This document shows, piece by piece, positions 24,167 through 31,982 of a stretch of 34,148 bases of DNA. The stretch is taken from positions 10,962-45,109 of the forward strand of contig MGTD01000054.1 in assembly GCA_001799285.1 (NCBI GenBank). The letters are read 5' to 3'. Position numbers and translations under genes: made by a program. The stretch comes from Deltaproteobacteria bacterium RIFOXYD12_FULL_56_24 (GTDB lineage: Bacteria; Desulfobacterota; Desulfobulbia; Desulfobulbales; Desulfurivibrionaceae). Under the pieces are notes generated by a model, which was not told the DNA's origin, searched no databases, and saw nothing but the letters and a program-made list of their open reading frames with translations. Every line of letters begins with the position of its first letter. Positions within the stretch are counted from its first letter, which is position 1.

Positions 24167-25282
24167 ATGAGTACTAAAGCAGCTATAGTCCCAGTCAAAG
24201 CTTCTGAGTTGCACTTCGACTATCAGAACCCTCGCTTGGCTGAATACGGCATCGGATTTTCGACGAAAGAAGAAGACATTCTTCAAATCCTATGGGATGC
24301 GATGGACGTGCGTGAACTGATCCAGTCCATCTCTGCCAGCGGATTCTTCCCTCATGAGGCACTCATTGTTGCCGAAGAAGGAGGTAAAAAAATTGTCATT
24401 GAAGGCAATCGACGATTAGCTGCCGTGAAGGTACTACTCTCTCCGTCCGTGGCCAAACTAAATGGCTGGGATATTCCGGCACCCTCGAAGGAAGTCCTAA
24501 ATAGTTTGGTGAATTTGCCGGCAATCATCTCTGACCGCTCAGATTCTTGGCGCTACCTAGGTTTCAAACATGTAAATGGGCCCGCTAAGTGGAGTAGCTA
24601 TGCCAAAGCGGCCTATATCGCCCAAGTCCATACAGATTTTGGTATCCCTTTAGCAGATATTGCCAATCAAATCGGTGATCGACATAACACCGTACAACGG
24701 CTTTTCAGAGGCCTAATGGTCCTTGCACAGGCAGAGAAGGAGAAAGTTTATGATCGGGAGGACCGTTTCCGTCAACGTCTTGCTTTCTCGCATCTCTACA
24801 CCGGACTTGACTATGAAGGAATAAGCACCTTTCTTGACATTGCACCAAAAGAGAGCGAGACGGATGCCCCTGTCCCGAAAGCAAAACTCAAAGAGTTGGG
24901 AGAATTGCTGGTTTGGCTTTACGGGAGCAAGAAAGAAAAGAAGACTCCGGTGGTGGAATCACAAAATCCCGACCTTCGTCGCCTTAACGCGGTAGTCTCT
25001 AGCAGGGAGGCTATTGCCGCCCTACGGGACGGCGTGGTACTTGCCAAGGCGTTTGAGATCAGCCTCCCTCCCTCGACAGTCTTTGAGCAAGCGCTGCTGG
25101 CGGCGAAACGGGAATTGACCACAGCTCGTGCGACATTAACAGCGGGATATGACCAATCGGAAGCTCTTCTCCGGATCGCGGGAACAATCGCCAATATTGC
25201 GGATGATATCTATACCGAGATGGACCGGAAGAGGACTCCCTCTATGAAGAAGCCCCGTTTGAGCGAAAATAGAGATGTTTAA
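24167..25282 (+). CDS. ParB/Srx-like nucleotide- or DNA-binding protein of the methylase cassette
   Basis: 371 residues. The N-terminal ParB/sulfiredoxin-fold domain has the diagnostic EGNRRLAAVK (79-88), the place of the GERRYRA box where ParB binds CTP. A helix-turn-helix-like segment follows (IPLADIANQIGDRHNTVQRLF, about 160-180). The C-terminal 190 residues are helical and unrecognised. GAGAGGAA sits seven bases ahead of the ATG, 22 bases after the methylase stop. It overlaps the nuclease-like gene by eight bases. It is not a partition gene: there is no ParA, and it sits with a methylase. A role as DNA clamp or target selector for the nuclease is inference. Confidence 0.75.
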   Translation: MSTKAAIVPVKASELHFDYQNPRLAEYGIGFSTKEEDILQILWDAMDVRELIQSISASGFFPHEALIVAEEGGKKIVIEGNRRLAAVKVLLSPSVAKLNGWDIPAPSKEVLNSLVNLPAIISDRSDSWRYLGFKHVNGPAKWSSYAKAAYIAQVHTDFGIPLADIANQIGDRHNTVQRLFRGLMVLAQAEKEKVYDREDRFRQRLAFSHLYTGLDYEGISTFLDIAPKESETDAPVPKAKLKELGELLVWLYGSKKEKKTPVVESQNPDLRRLNAVVSSREAIAALRDGVVLAKAFEISLPPSTVFEQALLAAKRELTTARATLTAGYDQSEALLRIAGTIANIADDIYTEMDRKRTPSMKKPRLSENRDV

Positions 25283-26240
25283 ACTCCCTGGCATTCCCAC
25301 TCCTCAATCGGAGGTGCACGATTTGGCTGATTTTGCCGAATGGCTGGCGTGGAAACAAGGAAGAGCGTCTTCCCGTGAAATCCTTGCCGCAATCGGCCGA
25401 CTTGATGATAATGACCACAATATCGGTTGTGACGATAACGCAGACGAACTTGCCGACGACCTTGATGAGGTGATGAACGAAATCGAGCGTCGTCAGACAG
25501 CATGTAATGGTGCGTACCCTTTCTCCTTGGGACTCGCAGGCACTGTCCTTGAAAATCGTCCCCCTTTGGGGGACTCACGAGCTGCTGTTTATTACTACCT
25601 GCTACTAGCCACCCGTTTAAACATGCAGAACAACCGAACACATGAAAAGATTGATGGAACCTTGTTGATGGAAGAACTTGGCGAACATGTTCTCGGCAAC
25701 TATCTCGGTGGGCGACGGATGAGCGTCAAATCCGGTGATACGGATGGCCCGAATTTCCGCCGGGCAATGAGTATGGTTTTTGGGACCCGCAACCCAGGCC
25801 GATTTCCTGATAAAGTTAGGGATCTGTGTTCAGCCGTGGGAGAGGGTGGGGCATTTCGAGCACTTGATACGGCATCTGTCGATGCGCAAGATGACAAACT
25901 AGACGTAGTGGCTTGGGTACCTTTTTCTGATCAGAAACCAAGCCAGTTGGTCCTCTTCGGCCAATGCAAAACTGGGACATCTTGGGAGGGACAAGTAACT
26001 CAACTGCAACCGGAGGCCTTCATTCGTAGATGGATGCGGGATCCTTTTTTGCTTACCCCTATACGAACTTTCCTAATTTCTGAGGCACCAAATCATGCTA
26101 AGTGGTGTGGAACTTGCCTATATGCCGGGCTTTTATTTGACCGGTGCCGAATCATCGACTTTTGTGCCGACTTGAATGATGACTTACTTAGTAGAATAAC
26201 CACATGGACAGATGCCGCAAAACAACAACTTTGCGCATAA
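25275..26240 (+). CDS. Candidate PD-(D/E)xK restriction nuclease of the methylase cassette
   Basis: 321 residues, not matched to a named family. The central segment LDVVAWV...LVLFGQCKTG has the spacing of a PD-(D/E)xK nuclease core: D210, Q230, K232, with Q replacing the common glutamate as in several restriction enzymes and Mrr-like proteins. The N-terminal part is acidic (DDNADELADDLDEV, 53-66). A cluster YYYLLLATRLN precedes the core. The start overlaps the end of the ParB-like gene (ATG at 25275, TAA at 25280-25282), implying translational coupling. With the Dam-type methylase first in the operon, a restriction-modification or other phage-defence role is the simplest reading. Confidence 0.6.
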   Translation: MFKLPGIPTPQSEVHDLADFAEWLAWKQGRASSREILAAIGRLDDNDHNIGCDDNADELADDLDEVMNEIERRQTACNGAYPFSLGLAGTVLENRPPLGDSRAAVYYYLLLATRLNMQNNRTHEKIDGTLLMEELGEHVLGNYLGGRRMSVKSGDTDGPNFRRAMSMVFGTRNPGRFPDKVRDLCSAVGEGGAFRALDTASVDAQDDKLDVVAWVPFSDQKPSQLVLFGQCKTGTSWEGQVTQLQPEAFIRRWMRDPFLLTPIRTFLISEAPNHAKWCGTCLYAGLLFDRCRIIDFCADLNDDLLSRITTWTDAAKQQLCA

Positions 26241-26351
26241 GCAATGGCGACGATCTTGGACGTCCATAAAATCATAAATGTCAGACAATAAGAGCATCAT
26301 CGCCCCATCAAGCCTTTCTACCTTTTTCCTCAAGTTTCTCACCCAACCTCC

Positions 26352-26385
26352 CGAAAAGCACAATAACAAACGTGTGCGCTTTTCG
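26352..26385 (+). terminator. Hairpin after the methylase cassette
   Basis: CGAAAAGC (26352-26359) and GCTTTTCG (26378-26385) form an 8-bp stem. There is no clean T run after it, so it is at best a weak terminator. Confidence 0.3.
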
Positions 26386-26425
26386 TCCGCCGTGCCACAC
26401 CGCAACCAACACCGGGAGCTTACCG

Positions 26426-27367
26426 ATGAACATCCCAACCTTGTCAGGCCATGGGCCGACCGCCGCCACCGACTACCAATCCCTGTACGCCGCCCCCTCC
26501 AGCAAGACCACCTTCGCCCAGGTCATTGCCGAGACCCAGTCGTCCTGGCTCTCCCTGACCACGGCAGAGGGCGATCGGGTTACCCTTTCGGATTTGAGTA
26601 TGAGTTACCAGCAAACCCAGGGCGTCGGCTTGGTTACGCCCACAGCCTCGGGGACGAGTGTCTCCAGCAGTTCCACCAGCGCCGAGTCCATGGGACTTTC
26701 GGTTCAGGGAGACCTCAATGCCCAGGAGCTGGCCGACATCACCAGGCTGGTGACCGAACTTACCTCCATCGCCTCTACCTTTTATGCCGGCGACTATGAG
26801 GGGGCCCTGAGCAAGGCGATTGATTTCGGCGATTTGGGCCTGGGCTCGGTCTCGTCTCTTGCCGCCTCCTTCAGCAGGCAAACAGTAACCCAGACCAAAA
26901 TCTCCAGCTACTCCTCCCTGCCGTCCATGGCAAACCTCAAGGATCTTTACGAAAAACTAGAGAAGGGCACAACGGCTGAGCCGGATTACGCCGCCTTGCT
27001 TGAGGCGCGCTGGCAGCAGATTCTCAAGACCCTGGATCAAATACAGGCAGAAACGCTGGATGGAGTATTCGCCCGCCGCGAAGAGTCCCAAGGCTTGGAG
27101 ACCGCCCCGGTCGCCCCACCCTCTCCCGAAAAGCAGCGGCCACCGGCAATTGAAGCGTCCCCTGTTCGCCGGGAGAACGAACCCTCAGCCCCGCCGCCGC
27201 CCGCCAGCCCGGCCCGGGCGCAGGGTCCCCGGCAGATGCTGGCCCGCCTGGAACAGCTCTTTAACGACCACCCGAAGCTCGCCCCCTTTGCCAAAAACCT
27301 GGCCGCCACGGTCATGGAGAATGGGGCGGGCCGGACCACCGACCACGCTCCGGCAGACCTCGCCTAG
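26426..27367 (+). CDS. Uncharacterised protein with a TAEGDRVTLS motif
   Basis: 313 residues, no signal peptide. The N-terminal segment SWLSLTTAEGDRVTLSDLS resembles the T.EGD.VTLS beta motif seen in a set of conserved uncharacterised proteobacterial proteins. A middle segment (about 130-160, FYAGDYEGALSKAIDFGDLGLGSVSSLAASF) also looks like that set. Then comes a proline-rich linker (about 235-275) and a short helical C-terminus. GGGAG precedes the ATG at 26426. Composition returns to the GC-rich pattern, so it marks the right side of the foreign-looking cassette. It is followed by the chemoreceptor gene. Function unknown. Confidence 0.65.
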   Translation: MNIPTLSGHGPTAATDYQSLYAAPSSKTTFAQVIAETQSSWLSLTTAEGDRVTLSDLSMSYQQTQGVGLVTPTASGTSVSSSSTSAESMGLSVQGDLNAQELADITRLVTELTSIASTFYAGDYEGALSKAIDFGDLGLGSVSSLAASFSRQTVTQTKISSYSSLPSMANLKDLYEKLEKGTTAEPDYAALLEARWQQILKTLDQIQAETLDGVFARREESQGLETAPVAPPSPEKQRPPAIEASPVRRENEPSAPPPPASPARAQGPRQMLARLEQLFNDHPKLAPFAKNLAATVMENGAGRTTDHAPADLA

Positions 27368-27502
27368 GCTTTCTTGCGCCGCCCCTGCAACCAACACCTT
27401 CCGTCGCCGGCAGGATCATAACCGCCGGACTACGCACGGACTTGACCTTGATCCCGCCTGCTTGCCATCCCTATCCAGTTGAGTAGTCGTGCTTTTTCCG
27501 TA

Positions 27503-27531
27503 TTGACAACCCATCGAGCATATGGGATGAT
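27503..27531 (+). promoter_or_regulatory. Candidate promoter of the chemoreceptor-cheW pair
   Basis: TTGACA (27503-27508), 17 bases, GATGAT (27526-27531), about 50 bases ahead of the ATG. The -35 is perfect, the -10 matches four of six. Confidence 0.4.
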
Positions 27532-27584
27532 TTAGCTGCTTTTTCTTGTGGCTGCTCTGGCCATCTCTTCAATCAGGAGGTTGC

Positions 27585-29219
27585 ATGAAAACACCCATGA
27601 CCATCAAACAAAGACTTGCCATCGGCAGTAGCATCATCGCCACTTTGCTCGCCATCACCGGAATCTACAACTATTTCGGGATCGGCCAGATTCTCCACCA
27701 CGGCGCGGAGGTAATCAGCGGCAACAAGCTCGACGCCGAACTGGCCCAGCGGGAGGTGGATCACCTGATGTGGGCCGGCAAGGTCCGCGATTTTCTGGAG
27801 GACGAGCAGGCCGAACAACTGGGAGTGGAGACCGATTTTCATAAATGCGGCTTCGGCAAATGGTACTACGGCGAAGGGCGTACAGAGGCTGAACAACTGG
27901 TGCCCGAGCTGGCCCCCCTGCTGGCCAGAATAGAAAAACCCCACCAGAGCCTGCACGAGTCGGCCCTCGCCATCCAGCAGACCGCCCAAGGAGACAAAAA
28001 AGAAGCCGGCCGGGTCTACGCCGCCCAAACCGGACCCGCCTTGAAAGAGGTCCAGGCTATCCTGAAAGAAACCCGCGAAGAGGCGAAGAAACACCTCGTG
28101 ACCGATGAAGCCATGGTGGCAACAGCCCGCACCGTGCGCCTCATTGTCGGCCTGCTCGCGGCCGTCGCCCTTTTAATCGCTTTGTTCACCGGCTGGCTGC
28201 AAAACCGGGTTATCTGCACCGCGCTGGGCCGAATCAGCACCGCGATAAAAGACGAGGCCGCCCAAGTTGCCGCCGCCTCCTGCCAGGTCGCCGGTTCCAG
28301 CCAGGGTCTGGCGGAAAGTGCCTCCGAGCAGGCCGCCTCCCTGGAAGAAACCTCCGCTTCCCTGGAGGAAATTTCCGCCATGACCAAACAGAACTCCGAC
28401 AATGCCGCCCAGGCCGATGTCCTCATGCGGGAATCCAATGCCATCATCACCCGGGCCGGCGCCTCCATGGCCGAACTCACTGCTTCGATGCATACCATTA
28501 CCAAGGCCAGCGAAGAGACACAGAAGATCGTCAAAACCATCGACGAAATCGCCTTTCAGACCAACCTGCTGGCCCTGAACGCCGCGGTCGAGGCGGCCAG
28601 AGCCGGCGAGGCCGGGGCCGGTTTTGCAGTGGTGGCCGACGAGGTCCGCAACTTGGCGATGCGGGCCGCCGAGGCGGCAAAGAACACCGCCGCCCTTATC
28701 GACGGCACGGTCACCAAGATCCGGGAAGGCGCCCAGCTGGCCACCGTAACCAACGAGGCCTTCAGTGAAATCGCCGGCAGCACCGCTAAATCCAGCGCCT
28801 TGGTGGGCGAGATCGCCGGGGCTTCCAGGGAACAGGCCCAGGGCATCGGCCAGCTCAACCAGGCCATGAGCCAAATGGACAGCGCGGTGCAGGCCAACGC
28901 GGCTACCGTCGAAGAATCGGCCTCCGCCGCCGAAGAACTGAACGGGATGGCGGTGGAAATGGAAGGACAGGTCCGCGAACTCCTGGCTCTGGTGGGGGAC
29001 CACGCCGAAGCAAGCCGACCGCTTTCCACCTGCAATATTCCCCCCCCGAAAAAGCGGCCCCCGGTAACCCCCAAGAAAAAAGCCCTGCCCAGCCGGCCGC
29101 AGCAAAAACCCGGCAAACCGGCGACCCCGGCAAAAGCCCTGCCTTCTCCGGCCAAGGCCCAGGCCGTTAAGCCATCCGAGGTCATCCCTTTTGATAATGA
29201 CGATTTCGAAGACTTTTAA
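27585..29219 (+). CDS. Methyl-accepting chemotaxis protein with periplasmic CZB zinc-binding domain
   Basis: 544 residues. Membrane helices at about 10-30 and 184-204 enclose a periplasmic region. That region carries the CZB pattern: H60, HKCGFGKW with C88, then H120 and H124, giving a 3-His/1-Cys zinc site. CZB domains sense zinc or oxidants such as hypochlorite. After the second helix come the coiled coil and the conserved signalling tip ([26 protein letters not shown] in outline). The tail (from about 485) is Pro/Lys-rich and ends NDDFEDF, with no NWETF-type CheR tether. AGGAGG precedes the ATG. cheW follows after two bases, so receptor and coupling protein are made together. Confidence 0.92.
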   Translation: MKTPMTIKQRLAIGSSIIATLLAITGIYNYFGIGQILHHGAEVISGNKLDAELAQREVDHLMWAGKVRDFLEDEQAEQLGVETDFHKCGFGKWYYGEGRTEAEQLVPELAPLLARIEKPHQSLHESALAIQQTAQGDKKEAGRVYAAQTGPALKEVQAILKETREEAKKHLVTDEAMVATARTVRLIVGLLAAVALLIALFTGWLQNRVICTALGRISTAIKDEAAQVAAASCQVAGSSQGLAESASEQAASLEETSASLEEISAMTKQNSDNAAQADVLMRESNAIITRAGASMAELTASMHTITKASEETQKIVKTIDEIAFQTNLLALNAAVEAARAGEAGAGFAVVADEVRNLAMRAAEAAKNTAALIDGTVTKIREGAQLATVTNEAFSEIAGSTAKSSALVGEIAGASREQAQGIGQLNQAMSQMDSAVQANAATVEESASAAEELNGMAVEMEGQVRELLALVGDHAEASRPLSTCNIPPPKKRPPVTPKKKALPSRPQQKPGKPATPAKALPSPAKAQAVKPSEVIPFDNDDFEDF

Positions 29220-29221
29220 AA

Positions 29222-29722
29222 ATGGCCGAGCAACAGGAAAACAACAATCTGGAAGGCAAATACCTCTCCTTCCACATCGGTGCTGAAGAGTACGGGATCA
29301 GCATCCTCAAGATCCGGGAGATCATCGGGATGATGGCCATCACCGCCATGCCCCAGTCCCCGGATTATGTTAAAGGAGTCATCAACCTGCGGGGCAAAGT
29401 GATCCCGATCCTGGATCTGCGGAGGCGTTTCGGTATGGCTGCGGCGAAACAGACCGAACAAACCTGCATCATCGTGCTGGAAACCGGCCTCGCCCCACAC
29501 CGGATGATCTTGACCGGCATCGTGGTGGACTCGGTTTCCGAAGTCCAGTATATCAAAGCCGCCGACATCGAAGCCCCTGCCGCCTTCAGCGCGGAATTAG
29601 ACGGCAGCTACATCCTCGGCATGGCAAAAAGTAGCGGCGCGGTCAAGATTATCCTCGATATTGAGGCGGTTCTCGGCACCGATAAAATCGCGATGCGGGA
29701 AGAGATAAATCTGCCATCCTAA
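29222..29722 (+). CDS. cheW: Chemotaxis coupling protein CheW
   Basis: This 166-residue cytoplasmic adaptor links chemoreceptors to the CheA kinase. The SH3-like CheW fold is evident: YLSFHIGAEEYGISILKIREII, then YVKGVINLRGKVIPILDLRRRFG (the receptor/CheA-binding region) and ILTGIVVDSVSEV. It begins two bases after the chemoreceptor stop with only a weak ribosome site, so translation is probably coupled. No cheA, cheY, cheR or cheB lie nearby; the pair would plug into an array encoded elsewhere. Confidence 0.95.
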   Translation: MAEQQENNNLEGKYLSFHIGAEEYGISILKIREIIGMMAITAMPQSPDYVKGVINLRGKVIPILDLRRRFGMAAAKQTEQTCIIVLETGLAPHRMILTGIVVDSVSEVQYIKAADIEAPAAFSAELDGSYILGMAKSSGAVKIILDIEAVLGTDKIAMREEINLPS

Positions 29723-30152
29723 AGACGGGAGCTCTAACCTTTTTTTGCTCCCAGCAGCTTCCGCCCCGTTCCCATCCTATCCCTCTCCCGCAGGCAAGCG
29801 TTTGGCGCCGGGGGGAGAGGGAACTTCTTTGGCGTTTTACAATTTTCTAACCGGGCAAATCCGTATTTTTCAATATTGACAAACTGCCAGGAAAAATGAG
29901 ATGCTCCTTGAGGCTTCCAGGGGGCAATGATTCATGGTTTGCTGAAATCGTCAGCAACCGTTATCACACAGGCCATCTCCTTGTAATCCTGTGATTTTAT
30001 GTTAATGACCTGCTGTTTATCCCCTTTTTGCGACACCATCAAGTTTTGGCTGGATGAGAAACCAAAATAGGCCCAAAAATAGTTTTCCGGAGCAGCCCTC
30101 CAGGGCACAACGCGTTGCAGGCTTTACGTATCAAGACAGCAGAGGGACCGCC
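29723..30152. other. Gap with hairpins, leader of the diguanylate cyclase gene
   Basis: No gene. It holds GGGAGC...GCTCCC around a T run just after cheW, a CCCTCTCCC/GGGAGAGGG hairpin (29781-29821) that may end the cheW transcript, a TTGACA at 29876-29881 without a good -10, and two further stems, TTGCTGA-AATCG-TCAGCAA (29939-29957) and CACAGG/CCTGTG (29967-29993). Confidence 0.5.
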
Positions 30153-31982
30153 ATGTTCTCCATGGATTTTATCCATTCCATTCGCTTCCGGCTGCTGGCC
30201 AGTCTTTTTGTGCTCCTCGGGCTTTCCATCTCCGTTTCCATGTACGGGATCTGGGTCTTCGAGCGGGACCGGTACATGGTTATCGCTCAGTCTGAAGCCA
30301 CCAAGGCCGGCCAGACCATCGAAAAGGCCTTGCGCAGCGCCATGCTCCAGAACAACCGGGCGGCCATCCAAAAATCGGTCGATGACATCCATGCGATTGT
30401 CAAGCCCTCGGTGATCAGCATTCTTTCCTACAAGAACAAGGTCGAGATTTCCAGCGACAAATCCATGCTGGGCAGGAGTTTTGACCGGGACACCAACGCA
30501 AGCTGCACGGGCTGTCATATCACCAGAGGCGTGCCCCCCAAGCGCAGCGAGATTTTTCTTGAAACCGAGGCCGGGCCGGTGCTGCGCAATGTCATCAAGA
30601 TTCCCAACGGCCCGGAGTGTTACGGTTGCCACTCCCCTGAACAACAGAACTGCGGTATCCTGCTTTACGACGTCCTATTTACCGACACCATCGAGATGCT
30701 TCACACCGTGCTGGTGCGGATGGCTCTTACCGGCCTGATCTCCTTTGTTTTCCTGATCCTCGTCCTCTCGTTTATTATCCAGCGCTATGTGCATCGTCCG
30801 GTGAACCAGCTGATGGAAGGGTTCATCCATGTGGGGCAAGGAGATTTCAACTACTGGGTGGATGTGAACACCAAAGGGGAATTCCAGGAGATGGCCGACC
30901 TGTTCAATGTGATGGGGCATGCCATCCAGCGTTCTTTTGCCAAAATCAAGGAGAAAAACTGGGAAACCACCAGCCTGTATGCCTTTGTCCAGCAACTGAG
31001 CCGGGCCATCGAATGGACTCGACTGCGGCGGCTGATCACCGAGCTCCTCCAGGAAACCTTTAAAACCCGGGAGGTGGTGGTGTTTCTTTCCCGGGAGAAA
31101 CAGGAGCAGATGGTCTTCGAGGTCTCCTGGCGGCAGACCGACGACCCGCGCTACCACCATCGGGATTACGCCCTGCAGGTGGAAGCCGACGATCTTCCCT
31201 TCGGCACCTTCTTGGATTGGGAAAAATGGCGAAACGGGGAGTTGACCGACATCAACTTCAGCAGCAATGACACAAGGGCTGTCCTGCCCCTTGTTTCCAA
31301 AAATATCTCCCTCGGTCTGGTCTGCCTGCAACGGGAAGCCGCCCAACCTTTCAGCGGGGCAGAAAAACAGCTGGTTTTCGCGATCCGCGAGCAGCTGGCC
31401 ATTGCCCTGGCCAATGCCCGGCTGTATCGCCTGGCCATTACCGATGGCCTGACCGAACTGTACACCAGGCGGTACTGCGAAACCGCCATGCGGAAATTGC
31501 GGGAAGCCAGTGAACTAAACCCGGAAAAAGGCTTTTGTGTTCTGATGCTGGATATCGACCACTTCAAGCAGGTCAACGATACCCATGGCCACCAAGTCGG
31601 CGACGAAGTGCTCATTCAGCTTGCCGACCTTATCCGGGCCAGCATCCGCCAGGATGACGTGGCCTGCCGGTACGGCGGCGAGGAATTTATCATGCTGATC
31701 AGCGGCAACTTGAAGGTTGGCCGGGAAAGCGCCCTGCGCCTCCGCCGGGTCATCGAAAATCATCTGTTCATCAGCAGCACCGCGCCGCCGTTGCGCAACA
31801 CGGTCAGCATCGGGGTAGCCAGTTTTCCCCTGCACGGCAAGACCTGCACTGAGGTTATCGGCGCCGCGGACCAGGCCCTGTACGAGGCAAAGGAGCAGGG
31901 CCGGAACCGGGTGGTCTGTTTCGAAGATGAATCAGGCATCCCTGCCAATGTCAACACTTCCCCGGAAAACGGAGATTCATGA
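30153..31982 (+). CDS. Membrane diguanylate cyclase with two periplasmic haem-c motifs (HAMP-GAF-GGDEF)
   Basis: 609 residues. A membrane helix (about 10-30) is followed by a periplasmic domain with two CxxCH haem c sites, CTGCH (118-122) and CYGCH (156-160). A second helix (about 189-211), HAMP (about 212-265), a GAF-like domain (275-425) and a GGDEF domain follow. The active site GGEEF (508-512) and the product-inhibition site RQDD (499-502, RxxD five residues before) are intact, so it should make c-di-GMP from GTP and be feedback-inhibited. The haems point to control by redox state, oxygen or NO. GAGGGA precedes the ATG at 30153; an upstream ATG at 30054 lacks one. It overlaps the next gene by four bases (ATGA). 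Confidence 0.93.
   Translation: MFSMDFIHSIRFRLLASLFVLLGLSISVSMYGIWVFERDRYMVIAQSEATKAGQTIEKALRSAMLQNNRAAIQKSVDDIHAIVKPSVISILSYKNKVEISSDKSMLGRSFDRDTNASCTGCHITRGVPPKRSEIFLETEAGPVLRNVIKIPNGPECYGCHSPEQQNCGILLYDVLFTDTIEMLHTVLVRMALTGLISFVFLILVLSFIIQRYVHRPVNQLMEGFIHVGQGDFNYWVDVNTKGEFQEMADLFNVMGHAIQRSFAKIKEKNWETTSLYAFVQQLSRAIEWTRLRRLITELLQETFKTREVVVFLSREKQEQMVFEVSWRQTDDPRYHHRDYALQVEADDLPFGTFLDWEKWRNGELTDINFSSNDTRAVLPLVSKNISLGLVCLQREAAQPFSGAEKQLVFAIREQLAIALANARLYRLAITDGLTELYTRRYCETAMRKLREASELNPEKGFCVLMLDIDHFKQVNDTHGHQVGDEVLIQLADLIRASIRQDDVACRYGGEEFIMLISGNLKVGRESALRLRRVIENHLFISSTAPPLRNTVSIGVASFPLHGKTCTEVIGAADQALYEAKEQGRNRVVCFEDESGIPANVNTSPENGDS

Noticed and set aside
24167-25282. Plasmid partition system
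   Set aside because: A ParB-like box exists but there is no ParA, parS-like repeats or replication gene, and the neighbours are a methylase and a nuclease candidate.
29939-29993. c-di-GMP (GEMM) riboswitch upstream of the diguanylate cyclase
   Set aside because: Two stems are present, but the conserved GEMM sequence blocks and tetraloop/receptor are not.
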